Shown here: one piece after another, positions 8,242 to 15,164 of the stretch
Layout of the letters: each line of letters opens with the position of its first letter
How positions within the stretch are numbered: the first letter of the stretch is position 1
Assembly (NCBI GenBank): GCA_023410295.1
Contig: JAEYPY010000024.1
Span: 1 to 18,569, forward strand
Length of the DNA stretch: 18,569 bases
Direction: 5' to 3'
Source of the DNA: Pseudomonadota bacterium
Lineage (GTDB): Bacteria > Pseudomonadota > Alphaproteobacteria > Caulobacterales > Aquidulcibacteraceae
The notes under the pieces: generated by a model
What the model saw: only the letters and a program-made list of their open reading frames with translations
Told to the model about the DNA's origin: nothing
The model's database searches: none
Program-made: the position numbers and the translations under genes

Positions 8242-8655
8242 TCAATCGCTTTCGGTAATGGCCCGCCCGGCGGGCTTGGCGCGCGTGCGGCGCGGCTCGG
8301 AAGCGCCCGGTTTTAGATCGGCGGCGAGCCTTATCAATGCGTTCTTCAAATCGTCAAGCAAGGCGGCCCAGTCGGCGTCCGGGGTGGATTGCCGCGCCAC
8401 GAGGACATAATCGACCCCAGGAAGGCCGTGGACGGGCAGGAGCTGGCGGGCGGCTTCCCTGAGGCGGCGGCGGGCCCGGTTGCGGATGACAGCCCCGCCG
8501 ACCCTCTTGCTGGCTGTGAAGCCAACCCCGATCGGGCCGGCTTCAGCCCGGCGGCGGGCCTCCACCATGACAGTGGGCCGGGCCGCACGAACGCCGGCGC
8601 GCACGAATAGAAACTGCGCGCGCTTGGTTAGACGCTGGAGGGAAGGTCGATCCAT
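8242..8655 (-). CDS. rnpA: Ribonuclease P protein component
   Basis: RnpA is the basic protein subunit of RNase P, which matures tRNA 5' ends. Using the ATG read from 8655 the protein has 137 residues, beginning MDRPSLQRLTKRAQFLFVRA, the usual family opening. A longer in-frame reading upstream runs over rpmH and is not credible. The RNR signature is present as KRVGGAVIRNRARRRLREA (50-68), with GVGFTASK before it and VDYVLVARQ (81-89) after it. The tail is Arg/Lys-rich and slightly long. It lies 28 bases after rpmH and 5 bases before yidC, the classical order. Confidence 0.96.
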   Translation of the reverse strand: MDRPSLQRLTKRAQFLFVRAGVRAARPTVMVEARRRAEAGPIGVGFTASKRVGGAVIRNRARRRLREAARQLLPVHGLPGVDYVLVARQSTPDADWAALLDDLKNALIRLAADLKPGASEPRRTRAKPAGRAITESD

Positions 8656-8668
8656 GACGCCGGGTGAT

Positions 8669-8684
8669 AGCCCGGCTTGGGGCT
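8669..8684. repeat. Small hairpin between rpmH and rnpA
   Basis: AGCCC (8669-8673) and GGGCT (8680-8684) can pair around a 6-base loop. The structure touches the last base of the rpmH stop and fills the space before the rnpA start. A partial terminator or processing site here would lower rnpA relative to rpmH, which is biologically sensible, but the stem is short and GC-rich, so this is tentative. Confidence 0.35.
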
Positions 8685-8824
8685 TAGGCCGAGAGGCGCT
8701 TGCGGCCCTTGGCGCGGCGGCGCGCCAGCACTTTCTGGCCGCCCTTGGTGGCCATGCGGGCGCGGAAGCCATGGCGGCGCTTCCTGACGAGCCGGCTGGG
8801 CTGATAGGTGCGCTTGGTGCTCAC
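8684..8824 (-). CDS. rpmH: 50S ribosomal protein L34
   Basis: L34 is a tiny, very basic protein of the large ribosomal subunit. The 46-codon reading, starting with GTG (8824-8822), encodes STKRTYQPSRLVRKRRHGF then RARMATKGGQKVLARRRAKG and RKRLSA, an unmistakable L34. The common form begins M(T)KRTYQPS, so this start leaves one or two extra N-terminal residues, and no ATG is available at that position. A purine-rich AGGA lies about nine bases upstream of the GTG. It heads the rnpA-yidC-engB-argB transcript, with a recognisable promoter at 8867-8895. Confidence 0.95.
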   Translation of the reverse strand: MSTKRTYQPSRLVRKRRHGFRARMATKGGQKVLARRRAKGRKRLSA

Positions 8825-8864
8825 GGCGATACGTCCTGCTGTTCTGGGCGGAAAATGAAGGCGC

Positions 8865-8884
8865 GGGGCTTACCCCAGAGCCCC
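8865..8884. repeat. Inverted repeat inside the rpmH promoter spacer
   Basis: GGGGCT (8865-8870) and AGCCCC (8879-8884) form a perfect 6-bp inverted repeat separated by eight bases. It covers the proposed -10 element and part of the spacer of the rpmH promoter, a plausible operator position. It could also be a chance product of G/C runs. Confidence 0.3.
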
Positions 8885-8895
8885 CAGGGCGTCAA
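8867..8895 (-). promoter_or_regulatory. Probable rpmH operon promoter
   Basis: Reading the minus strand, TTGACG (8895-8890) is followed by a 17-base spacer and TAAGCC (8872-8867). TTGACGC agrees with the -35 consensus TTGACGS known for Caulobacter housekeeping promoters; the -10 is a partial match. Transcription would start near 8860, leaving a leader of roughly 36 bases before the rpmH GTG. This is the only promoter in the window I can place with moderate confidence. Confidence 0.55.
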
Positions 8896-8943
8896 GGCGA
8901 GCGGCCGCCGGAGCCGGCTGCGGGCATCGCGGTGAGGAGGGAC

Positions 8944-8952
8944 TTATCCACA
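8944..8952 (+). promoter_or_regulatory. Perfect DnaA box upstream of rpmH and the sensor kinase
   Basis: TTATCCACA is an exact match to the strong DnaA box consensus TTATNCACA. It lies about 50 bases upstream of the rpmH -35 element and 51 bases before the kinase ATG, in the 179-bp divergent intergenic region. Only one perfect box is visible there, so an origin is not supported; a DnaA-responsive promoter is the more likely reading (inference). Confidence 0.6.
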
Positions 8953-9003
8953 GCGGTTCCACCCCAGGACAGCATCAGCGGGCTGCGCTAGGGCATGTAG
9001 CGC

Positions 9004-10446
9004 ATGGCCCTTCCTGCCCCTCCACGCCGCAGCGGCCCGCTTGAGTGGGTCCGCGACTTCGCCACCAGCCTCGCCGGACGGCTGCTGGCGCTGACTGTGG
9101 TCGCCGTGGTGGTGGGGGAAATTTTGGTCTTCGCGCCGGCGCTGGCGGCATTTCACGAGAATTGGCTGCGGGAGCGGATGAATCTGGCGCAGGTTGCAGC
9201 GCTGGCATTGGAAGGCGCACCGAATCTCGAATTTGCCGATACGCTGGAATTCGAGTTGCTGACGAACGCCGAAGTGCTGCGCGCCGCTTTGCAGCGCGAA
9301 GGCTCGCGCGAGCTGTTGCTGGAGAATTTCGAGGAAATCCCGCCGAGCGAAGAACTCGTCACCTACGACTATACCGACGCCGATGACGTTCAGAGCTTCC
9401 TCTGGGCGATGGAAAGCTTCTTTGCGCCTGACGGCCGCGTGCTCAGGGTGATGGCGCGGCCGCGCTTTGAAAGCGGCGAGTTCATCGAAGTGGTGCTCAA
9501 CGAGGCGCCGCTGAAGCGGGCGATGGATGAATTCGCCTCGCGCTTTCTGTGGATGTCGATGGCCATCCTGATCGCCGCGGCGGTGTTGCTTTATTCGGTG
9601 ATGACGATGGCGTTCGTGCAGCCAATGCGAGAACTGACGCAAGCGATCGAGCGCTTTCGCGACAAGCCGGAGGATGTCTCCATCGCATTCCCGCGCAGTT
9701 CACGCCGCGACGAAATCGGTCGCGCTCAGCGTGCGGCGGCGGACATGGCCGAGCAGGTGCGCAACGCACTGCGGCAGAACGAACGCTTGGCCGCGCTCGG
9801 CGGTGCGGTGGCGCGCATTGGCCACGATCTGCGCAACATGCTCTCCACTGCGCAACTGGTGGCCGACCGGCTGAAGAATTCCGAAGATCCGGAAGTGAAG
9901 CGCTTGTTGCCGCGGCTTGAGAAGACCATAGACCGTGCGGCCGGCCTCGCTGCCAGCACGCTCAAGTACGGCCGCGCCGATGAGAAGGCGCCGGAACTGG
10001 CGCGCGTTGACGTCGCCGCGATCGCGGAAGAAGCCGCGGGCGATGTGCTGGGCGGCGCCGACGGGATCGCTTATCGCATCGATGTGGAGCCCAGGCTCGC
10101 CTGCATCGCCGATCCCGAGCACTTGCACCGCATTTTGACCAACCTTCTGCGCAACGCGGCGCAGTCGATGAGCGAGCCGTCGCGCGAGGAGAAGATCATC
10201 ACCATCCGCGCGTTGCGGATCGAAGGCCGCTGCGAGATCGACGTTATCGATAAAGGCCAGGGCGTACGTGAAAATCTGCGCGCTCGGCTGTTTCAGCCCT
10301 TCGTCTCGGCCGCGCCGGAAGCGGGCGGCACGGGGCTTGGCCTTGCTATCGCGCGCGAGCTGGCGCGCGCGATGGGCGGCGAGTTGGAGCTTACGCGCAC
10401 AGGCGCGGAAGGATCGACTTTCCGCATTACGCTGCCGGCTGCGTAA
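9004..10446 (+). CDS. Membrane sensor histidine kinase, no adjacent response regulator
   Basis: This is a 480-residue sensor kinase. A cytoplasmic N-terminus is followed by membrane segment 1 (about 25-48), a periplasmic sensing region (about 50-180, acidic, no recognised fold), and membrane segment 2 (182-203). Then come a HAMP-like linker (204-255), a dimerisation/phosphoacceptor helix with His274 in RIGHDLRNMLSTAQL, and a HATPase domain. The ATPase domain has an N box (NLLRNAAQS, 380-388), G1 (DKGQG, 416-420) and G2 (GGTGLGLAIA, 441-450). All catalytic elements look intact. The start at 9004 leaves a short N-terminus before membrane segment 1; an AGGG about ten bases upstream is a modest ribosome binding site. 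No response regulator is nearby, so the partner and signal are unknown. It shares the rpmH upstream region and its stop abuts the TPR gene's stop. Confidence 0.93.
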   Translation: MALPAPPRRSGPLEWVRDFATSLAGRLLALTVVAVVVGEILVFAPALAAFHENWLRERMNLAQVAALALEGAPNLEFADTLEFELLTNAEVLRAALQREGSRELLLENFEEIPPSEELVTYDYTDADDVQSFLWAMESFFAPDGRVLRVMARPRFESGEFIEVVLNEAPLKRAMDEFASRFLWMSMAILIAAAVLLYSVMTMAFVQPMRELTQAIERFRDKPEDVSIAFPRSSRRDEIGRAQRAAADMAEQVRNALRQNERLAALGGAVARIGHDLRNMLSTAQLVADRLKNSEDPEVKRLLPRLEKTIDRAAGLAASTLKYGRADEKAPELARVDVAAIAEEAAGDVLGGADGIAYRIDVEPRLACIADPEHLHRILTNLLRNAAQSMSEPSREEKIITIRALRIEGRCEIDVIDKGQGVRENLRARLFQPFVSAAPEAGGTGLGLAIARELARAMGGELELTRTGAEGSTFRITLPAA

Positions 10447-10458
10447 CTATTCCAGCCG
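10436..10458. terminator. Hairpin spanning the abutting stops of kinase and TPR genes
   Basis: CGGCTG (10436-10441) and CAGCCG (10453-10458) form a perfect 6-bp stem around an 11-base loop. The loop contains both stop codons, TAA of the kinase (10444-10446) and TAG of the convergent TPR gene (read from 10449). With zero bases between the genes, this symmetric structure is the only candidate for bidirectional termination. It lacks a T-tract, so the call is weak. Confidence 0.35.
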
Positions 10459-11247
10459 CGCCGCCTGGTCGAAATCGGCGATGGCGCGGCTGACGTCGCC
10501 GAGCGCGCGGCGTGAGAAGCCTCGGCCGTTATAGGCGCTGGCGAGTTGGGGATCGATGCGGATGGCGATGTCGTAGTCGGCGATGGCGCGCGCGTGCTGG
10601 TTCTGCGCCCGCAGCGCGTCGGCGCGATAGAGGAAGGCGCTGGCGTTGTCGGGCCGGAGGCGGATGGCGGCGTCGAAATCGGAGATGGCGCGAGCGTAAT
10701 CGCGCTGACCGGCGAAGGCGCGCCCACGATTTATGAGAACGCCAGCGGCGTTCGGTTCTATTTCAAGCGCTGTGGTGTAATCGGCGATGGCGAGCGCATA
10801 ATCGCCGCGTGCGCGGTGCGAGTTGCCGCGATTGTTGTAGGCGTTAGCAAAACCCGGGTTGAGCCGGATCGCCTGGGTGAAATCGGCGATCGCCTGTTCG
10901 TGCTCGCCCAGGCTGGCGCGGGCGCTGCCTCGATTGGCGTAGGCGTTTGAGAAGTTCGGGTTGTAGCGGATTGCCTGGGTGAAATCGGCGACGGCGGCGG
11001 CATAGTTGCGCTGCGTGCGCTGGATGGCGCCGCGATAATTGTAGGCGTTGGCCATCTCGCCAATGGGCGAAACGCCGGCCTCGATAATGCCGGTGCACGC
11101 AGCCAGTTGGCGCTCGCGCGAATAAGCGCCGTCACGATTGGCGCAGATGTCGCCGCGCTGCCCCGGCGCTTGGGCGAGCGCTGGCGTTGCGACGAACGCG
11201 ATGGCGAAGGCGAGGGCGCCGGCCGGGGAGAGCATGCGCGCGAGCAT
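10447..11247 (-). CDS. Exported tetratricopeptide-repeat protein
   Basis: With the ATG read from 11247 the protein has 266 residues and a good signal peptide (MLARMLSPAGALAFAIAFVA, cut after ALA near residue 25). An in-frame ATG at 11286 would add 13 residues, and one at 11235 would remove four; no ribosome binding site decides between them. A short N-terminal segment has a Cys pair (C35, C51) in CANRDG...QLAACTGII, a motif I recall from many alphaproteobacterial TPR exports. Six consecutive 34-residue TPR units fill the rest, each with the pattern NRG...YAxAIADFxxAIRLxP. TPR arrays bind proteins; the partner is unknown. The gene follows the gamma-glutamyltransferase gene on the same strand by roughly 50-90 bases and may be co-transcribed. 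Confidence 0.88.
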   Translation of the reverse strand: MLARMLSPAGALAFAIAFVATPALAQAPGQRGDICANRDGAYSRERQLAACTGIIEAGVSPIGEMANAYNYRGAIQRTQRNYAAAVADFTQAIRYNPNFSNAYANRGSARASLGEHEQAIADFTQAIRLNPGFANAYNNRGNSHRARGDYALAIADYTTALEIEPNAAGVLINRGRAFAGQRDYARAISDFDAAIRLRPDNASAFLYRADALRAQNQHARAIADYDIAIRIDPQLASAYNGRGFSRRALGDVSRAIADFDQAARLE

Positions 11248-11334
11248 GGCTCTGACTTGCGCTAACTCCGACGGGAACTCACGCATGAACGCGCGTGCGG
11301 GGAGATTTAACCACAGCTTTGCGCCGTGGCGGCG

Positions 11335-13074
11335 CTACTCGCCTGCGGCGATGCGGCCCACGACGCCCTCGCGGCGCGGATCGGCGCCGCCGACGAGGCC
11401 TTCTGGCGTCACCCTGATTGTATGGAGGCCGCTATCTTCGAGCGCGCCAACTTCGCGTAGCTCCCAGCCGCGCGCGGTCAGCGCATCGGCCACGCCAGCC
11501 GGCATGCGAGCGGGCTCGATCGCGACAGGCGAGGTGCGCGCGGTGGCGTTGGAAAGATCGATTGCTTGCTGCGGTGTCAGGTCCCAATCGAGGATGCCGA
11601 TCGTGGTGCGGGCGACGTAGCCGATAATGGACGAGCCGCCCGGTGAGCCGATCACGAGTTGAAGCTCTCCCTCGCGGTCGGTGACGATCAGCGGCGACAT
11701 CGATGAGCGCGGCGCCTTGCCGGGCGCGACCGCGTTGGCGACGGGGCGTCCTTTCAGCGTCGGCGTGAAGGAGAAATCGGTGATCTGGTTGTTCAGCAGG
11801 AAACCCCCGACCATACGCTGGCTGCCGAATGCCGACTCCACCGTGGCGGTAAGCGAGACGGCGTTGCCCCAGGCATCGATTATGGAGATGTGCGTCGTGC
11901 CGGAATCGTCGCTCCACGCTTGGCCCCAGCGATCGCGCAGCGCCTCGCCCGCGGGCGTGCCTGCGGGGGTGACGCCGCGCGGCGCGCGCGCAAGGTCGAT
12001 CAGCTGCGCGCGCTCATCGAGATAAGCTGGCGCGACCAGTTCTTGCGTTGGCGCCGGCACGAACTGATCGTCGGCCATGTAATGATCGCGGTCGGCGTAA
12101 GCGAGGCGGCTCGCCCAGAGGAAGGCGCTCCAGTCATCGACGCTTTGCGCGCCTTCCGGCGCCGGGCGCGCCCGCTCGTAGAGACCCAGGATGGCAAGCG
12201 TCGCATTGCCTGACGAGGGCGAACCGATCGTGCAGGCGCGATAGACGCGGTAGATCGCACACACCGGTTCAAGCTTGCGCGGTGTGACGGCGCGGAGATC
12301 GGTGTGAGTGAGCGCGCCAGGCAGCGGGCCGCGTTGCGCGGCGGCGACGATGGCGTCCGCGATCGACCCTTCGCTCAGCGCGCGCGGGCCTTGCTCTGCA
12401 ATCGCGCGCAGCGTCGCGGCGTACTCGGGATTGCGCAGCAGATAGCCGGCCGGACGCGGGTCGCCGCTCTCGTCGAAGAAATAGGCGCGCGCGCCGGGAT
12501 CTTGCTGCAAGCGCCCCGCGCGCGCTGCGCCGGCGAGGATGCGCGCCATGCGCGGCGAGACTTCAAAGCCATGCTCGGCGAGGCGGATAGCCGGCTCGAA
12601 CAAGCGCGCCCACGGCAAACGGCCCGCGTCTTCGTGCGCGAGCTTCAGCATCGCCACCAGAGAGGGAGCGCCAATGGCGCGGCCGCTTGTCTGCGCATCG
12701 ATGAATGGGATCGGCCGCCCCTCTCCGTCGAGAAACATTGTCGGCGTCGCGCCCGCTGGCGCCCGTTCGCGGCCGTCATAGGCGGTGATCTCTTCGCTCG
12801 CGCCATCGTAGAACAGCAAAAAGCCGCCGCCGCCGATGCCGGACGATTGCGGCTCGACGAGGCCCAGCACGAGTTCAGCCGCGACGGCCGCGTCAACGGC
12901 GCTGCCTCCAGCGCGCAGCATCTCAAGCGCCGCCGCGACTGCGTGCGGATTAGCGGCGGTCACCATCGCTTCGCCCCGCGGCCTTGGCGACGCAAATGGA
13001 TCGAAGCTGGCGCAAGCCGCGAGGGCGAAAGCAAAGAGAAGCGCGCCGGCGCGGCGGCAGAGAAGCAGAGTCAT
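11335..13074 (-). CDS. ggt: Gamma-glutamyltransferase, lipoprotein form
   Basis: This 579-residue N-terminal-nucleophile hydrolase hydrolyses or transfers the gamma-glutamyl group of glutathione and related peptides. The N-terminus (MTLLLCRRAGALLFAFALAAC) is a lipoprotein signal with lipobox LAAC (Cys21), so the enzyme should be membrane-anchored, facing the periplasm. The large-subunit region has SSGIGGGGFLLFYDG (77-91) and the substrate-binding Arg in YDGRERAPAGA. Self-cleavage should occur before Thr393 in DSGTTHISIIDAWGNAVSLT, creating the small subunit. SPGGSSIIGYV (477-487) is the usual conserved loop. Length and motifs are complete for the family. It is divergent from the P1 peptidase gene across 87 bases. 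Glutamate released could feed general nitrogen metabolism. Confidence 0.95.
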   Translation of the reverse strand: MTLLLCRRAGALLFAFALAACASFDPFASPRPRGEAMVTAANPHAVAAALEMLRAGGSAVDAAVAAELVLGLVEPQSSGIGGGGFLLFYDGASEEITAYDGRERAPAGATPTMFLDGEGRPIPFIDAQTSGRAIGAPSLVAMLKLAHEDAGRLPWARLFEPAIRLAEHGFEVSPRMARILAGAARAGRLQQDPGARAYFFDESGDPRPAGYLLRNPEYAATLRAIAEQGPRALSEGSIADAIVAAAQRGPLPGALTHTDLRAVTPRKLEPVCAIYRVYRACTIGSPSSGNATLAILGLYERARPAPEGAQSVDDWSAFLWASRLAYADRDHYMADDQFVPAPTQELVAPAYLDERAQLIDLARAPRGVTPAGTPAGEALRDRWGQAWSDDSGTTHISIIDAWGNAVSLTATVESAFGSQRMVGGFLLNNQITDFSFTPTLKGRPVANAVAPGKAPRSSMSPLIVTDREGELQLVIGSPGGSSIIGYVARTTIGILDWDLTPQQAIDLSNATARTSPVAIEPARMPAGVADALTARGWELREVGALEDSGLHTIRVTPEGLVGGADPRREGVVGRIAAGE

Positions 13075-13101
13075 GCGCCTTACCTACACGCGCACGCCAG
13101 T

Positions 13102-13131
13102 TTGACAAATTTGCCGCAACGGGATTTGCCG
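13102..13131 (+). promoter_or_regulatory. -35-like TTGACA and ATTTGCCG direct repeat in a divergent promoter region
   Basis: The 87-bp region between ggt and the P1 peptidase gene contains TTGACA at 13102-13107, a perfect -35 match for rightward transcription, though no good -10 follows at the right distance. Overlapping it, ATTTGCCG occurs at 13109-13116 and 13124-13131, a 15-bp direct repeat that could be a regulator site shared by both genes. Both readings are tentative. Confidence 0.35.
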
Positions 13132-13161
13132 ACAGGGCTGGCGCTGGTTCATAACGCCGCA

Positions 13162-14178
13162 ATGGCAAGACTTGGCGAACGCAACTCCCTCACTGATGTC
13201 GAAGGTCTCAGCGTCGGCTGCGCTGAGGATCTGGGCGTGCGCACGGGCGTCACGGTGATCGTGCCGAATCGGCGCGCGGTCTGCGCCGTCGATGTACGCG
13301 GCGGCGGGCCGGGTACGCGTGAGACCGATGCGTTGGCGCCGGAGAACCTGGTCGATGCAATTGATGCGATCGTGCTCGCCGGTGGCTCAGTCTATGGGCT
13401 CGGCGCTGCTGACGGCGTCGCTGCGGCGATGGGCGCCGAAGGGCGCGGCTTTGCCTTGATCGAAATGCCCGGCGTGCCGCGCTCGCCGGTGATCCCGGCA
13501 GCCATTCTCTACGATCTCGCCAATGGCGGGGACAAAGCCTGGGGCGGTGCGCCGCCTTATGCCGCGCTCGGCAAGCAAGCTTATGCAGCACGCTCGCGCG
13601 AGGTGAAGCTCGGCAATGCTGGCGCGGGGTTTGGCGCGCGCGCTGGCATGCTGAAGGGCGGGCAGGGCGCAGCGTCGATCGTCACCAGCGATGGCTTCAC
13701 GGTCGCCGCGCTCGCCTGCGTCAATTGCTGGGGCTCGACGACAATGCCCGGCTCGCCTGCGTTCTGGGCGCATCCCTTCGAGATCGATGCCGAGTTCGGC
13801 GGCGTAAAGCCGGAAACAAATCATAACGTCGATGCAGAGGACTGGAGCGGCGCCAAGTTCAATCCGCAGCCGCGCGCCAACACCACCATCGCTTGCGTCG
13901 CTGTCGATGCGGATTTGACAGCCGCCGAGGCCAAGCGCGTTGCACAGATGGCGAGCGCGGGGCTGGCGCGGGCGATCCGGCCGGTGTTCGCGCCGTTCGA
14001 CGGCGATGTCGTCTTCGCGCTGGCGACGGCGGCGAAACCTGCGCCGGAACCGCGCGCGTTGGCAGTGGCGCGCTTCGGCGCACTGGCTGCTGACTGTCTG
14101 GCTCGTGCGGTCGCGCGGGGCGTTTTTGCTGCGGAAACGCTAGGCGACGCGCAGAGCTGGCGCGACTGGCGCGGCTAA
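13162..14178 (+). CDS. P1-family (S58) self-cleaving peptidase/amidohydrolase, DmpA/NylC-like
   Basis: The 338-residue protein starts at the ATG at 13162 (MARLGERNSLTDVEGLSVGC); the same frame is open far upstream over ggt, but that part is a shadow. The fold is that of DmpA aminopeptidase and NylC-type hydrolases. Typical segments are VRTGVTVIVP (26-35), RGGGPGTRETD (46-56), VLAGGSVYGL (71-80) and LGNAGAGFGARAG (150-162). The predicted autocleavage site is Asn240-Thr241 in PRANTTIACVAVDADLT, where the new N-terminal Thr becomes the nucleophile. Known members cleave N-terminal residues of peptides, beta-peptides, D-amino acid esters or cyclic amides; the substrate here cannot be told. No signal peptide is visible, so it is probably cytoplasmic. 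There is no clear ribosome binding site, so translation from a very short leader is possible. Confidence 0.92.
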   Translation: MARLGERNSLTDVEGLSVGCAEDLGVRTGVTVIVPNRRAVCAVDVRGGGPGTRETDALAPENLVDAIDAIVLAGGSVYGLGAADGVAAAMGAEGRGFALIEMPGVPRSPVIPAAILYDLANGGDKAWGGAPPYAALGKQAYAARSREVKLGNAGAGFGARAGMLKGGQGAASIVTSDGFTVAALACVNCWGSTTMPGSPAFWAHPFEIDAEFGGVKPETNHNVDAEDWSGAKFNPQPRANTTIACVAVDADLTAAEAKRVAQMASAGLARAIRPVFAPFDGDVVFALATAAKPAPEPRALAVARFGALAADCLARAVARGVFAAETLGDAQSWRDWRG

Positions 14179-14184
14179 AGCCGC
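14171..14184. repeat. Hairpin over the P1 peptidase stop codon
   Basis: GCGGCT (14171-14176) and AGCCGC (14179-14184) are perfectly complementary; as a hairpin this gives a 5-bp GC stem with a TAAA loop that includes the stop codon (14176-14178). No T-tract follows. It may act as a weak terminator before the 135-base gap to the next gene, in which I see no other clear signal apart from a GGTGGG run before the oxygenase start. Confidence 0.35.
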
Positions 14185-14313
14185 TGCAAGGCGCTGAAGC
14201 CGCCGCTTTCCCGCCACGCGCGACATTAAGCAAGGAACTGACACCTGACTGCAGCGCGATGTGGCCGTGGCCGCCCGCGCATGCGATTATGTCTTTGCTG
14301 TGTGGGTGGGTAA

Positions 14314-15156
14314 ATGACGCGCATTGCCGAAGCGATTGAGCAGTTCCGCGAGGAGGGCTACGCGATTGTGCGCGGCCTATTTTCGCCGGACGAAGTCGCA
14401 GCCATGGCCAACTCGTTCGATCGTCATTGGGCGACCGGCATGAGCCATCTGCGCAGCTGGCGTCACGGGAATCTCTTTTACCGCGTCGGCGAGGACGCCA
14501 ACCTCGGCAAAGTCGTCAAGTTGGTCCAATGGCCGTCCTACACTGATCCGGTGTTGGACCGCGTACGCCGCGACGGACGCTATTTGGAGCCGCTGCGGCC
14601 GCTCATCGGCGGCGACATCAAGCAGATCATCAACCAGCTGCACTGGAAGCCGCCCGGCGCGGCGGCCGCCGAGTTCGCCTTCCACCAGGACGTACGCTCC
14701 CGCCGTCCGCGTTCGGCCTATCGCAATCTGCCAGATTGCTACGTGCAGACCGGCATCGCCATCGATCCGCACCGCGCCGCCAATGGCGCCATGCGCATCC
14801 TCCCAGGCTCGCATCGCTTGGGCGAACAGGATCTCGGCCTTATGGGCCATTCGCTTGGACAGAAGATGGCCGACGATGCGCTCGCGGCGCATGGCCTCGA
14901 TCCGTCGAAGGTGATCGATCTCGAACTCGATCCCGGTGATGTCGCGCTCTGGAACGTCTTCACCATCCACGGCTCAGGCGCCAATTCCACGCAAGGCGAC
15001 CGGCGCTTCTATTTGAATGGCTACGTTCGCGCCGCCGATTGCGATCGCGGCGAATGGACCTTCCGCGCGGGCGAGCCTGCTGCACTCGGCGCGCCGCAGC
15101 TCGTGCATTGGGAAGAGCTGCACGAGCGCCCTGAGCCGCATTTAGTCGATGATTGA
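14314..15156 (+). CDS. Phytanoyl-CoA dioxygenase-family Fe(II)/2-oxoglutarate oxygenase
   Basis: This 280-residue enzyme has the PhyH jelly-roll fold. The N-terminal part is FREEGYAIVRGLFSPDEVAAM (11-31, split by helix and turn). The iron-binding triad is visible as His124 and Asp126 in FHQDVRSR and His219 in FTIHGSGANST. The 2-oxoglutarate-binding Arg is probably R230 or R231 just after it. NGAMRILPGSHRLGEQDLG (157-175) is the typical core stretch, and DPGDVALWN (206-214) precedes the distal His. Enzymes of this group hydroxylate varied small molecules; the substrate is unknown, and no neighbouring gene settles it. The ATG at 14314 is preceded by GGTGGG at 14305-14310. Its stop lies 12 bases from the convergent Lrp-type gene. 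Confidence 0.9.
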   Translation: MTRIAEAIEQFREEGYAIVRGLFSPDEVAAMANSFDRHWATGMSHLRSWRHGNLFYRVGEDANLGKVVKLVQWPSYTDPVLDRVRRDGRYLEPLRPLIGGDIKQIINQLHWKPPGAAAAEFAFHQDVRSRRPRSAYRNLPDCYVQTGIAIDPHRAANGAMRILPGSHRLGEQDLGLMGHSLGQKMADDALAAHGLDPSKVIDLELDPGDVALWNVFTIHGSGANSTQGDRRFYLNGYVRAADCDRGEWTFRAGEPAALGAPQLVHWEELHERPEPHLVDD

Positions 15157-15164
15157 GGCGCCGC

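Noticed and set aside
8656..8772. Longer rnpA start
   Set aside because: The extension would overlap rpmH in another frame, and the family N-terminus begins at MDRPSLQRL.
8825..9003. Replication origin at the rpmH upstream region
   Set aside because: There is one perfect DnaA box only, no AT-rich unwinding stretch and no dnaA or other origin-linked gene in the window.
10500..11100. Periodic DNA repeats resembling a CRISPR or tandem-repeat array
   Set aside because: The period is 102 bases and matches 34-residue TPR units in an open reading frame. Repeats are imperfect and there are no spacers.
13102..13131. Complete sigma-70 promoter for the P1 peptidase
   Set aside because: TTGACA is perfect, but no acceptable -10 hexamer is found 16-18 bases downstream, so only a partial signal is reported.
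12304..13161. Long open frame upstream of, and in frame with, the P1 peptidase
   Set aside because: It lies antisense to a complete gamma-glutamyltransferase gene. Family homology begins only at the ATG at 13162, and the upstream peptide is the Arg/Ala-rich type typical of shadow frames.
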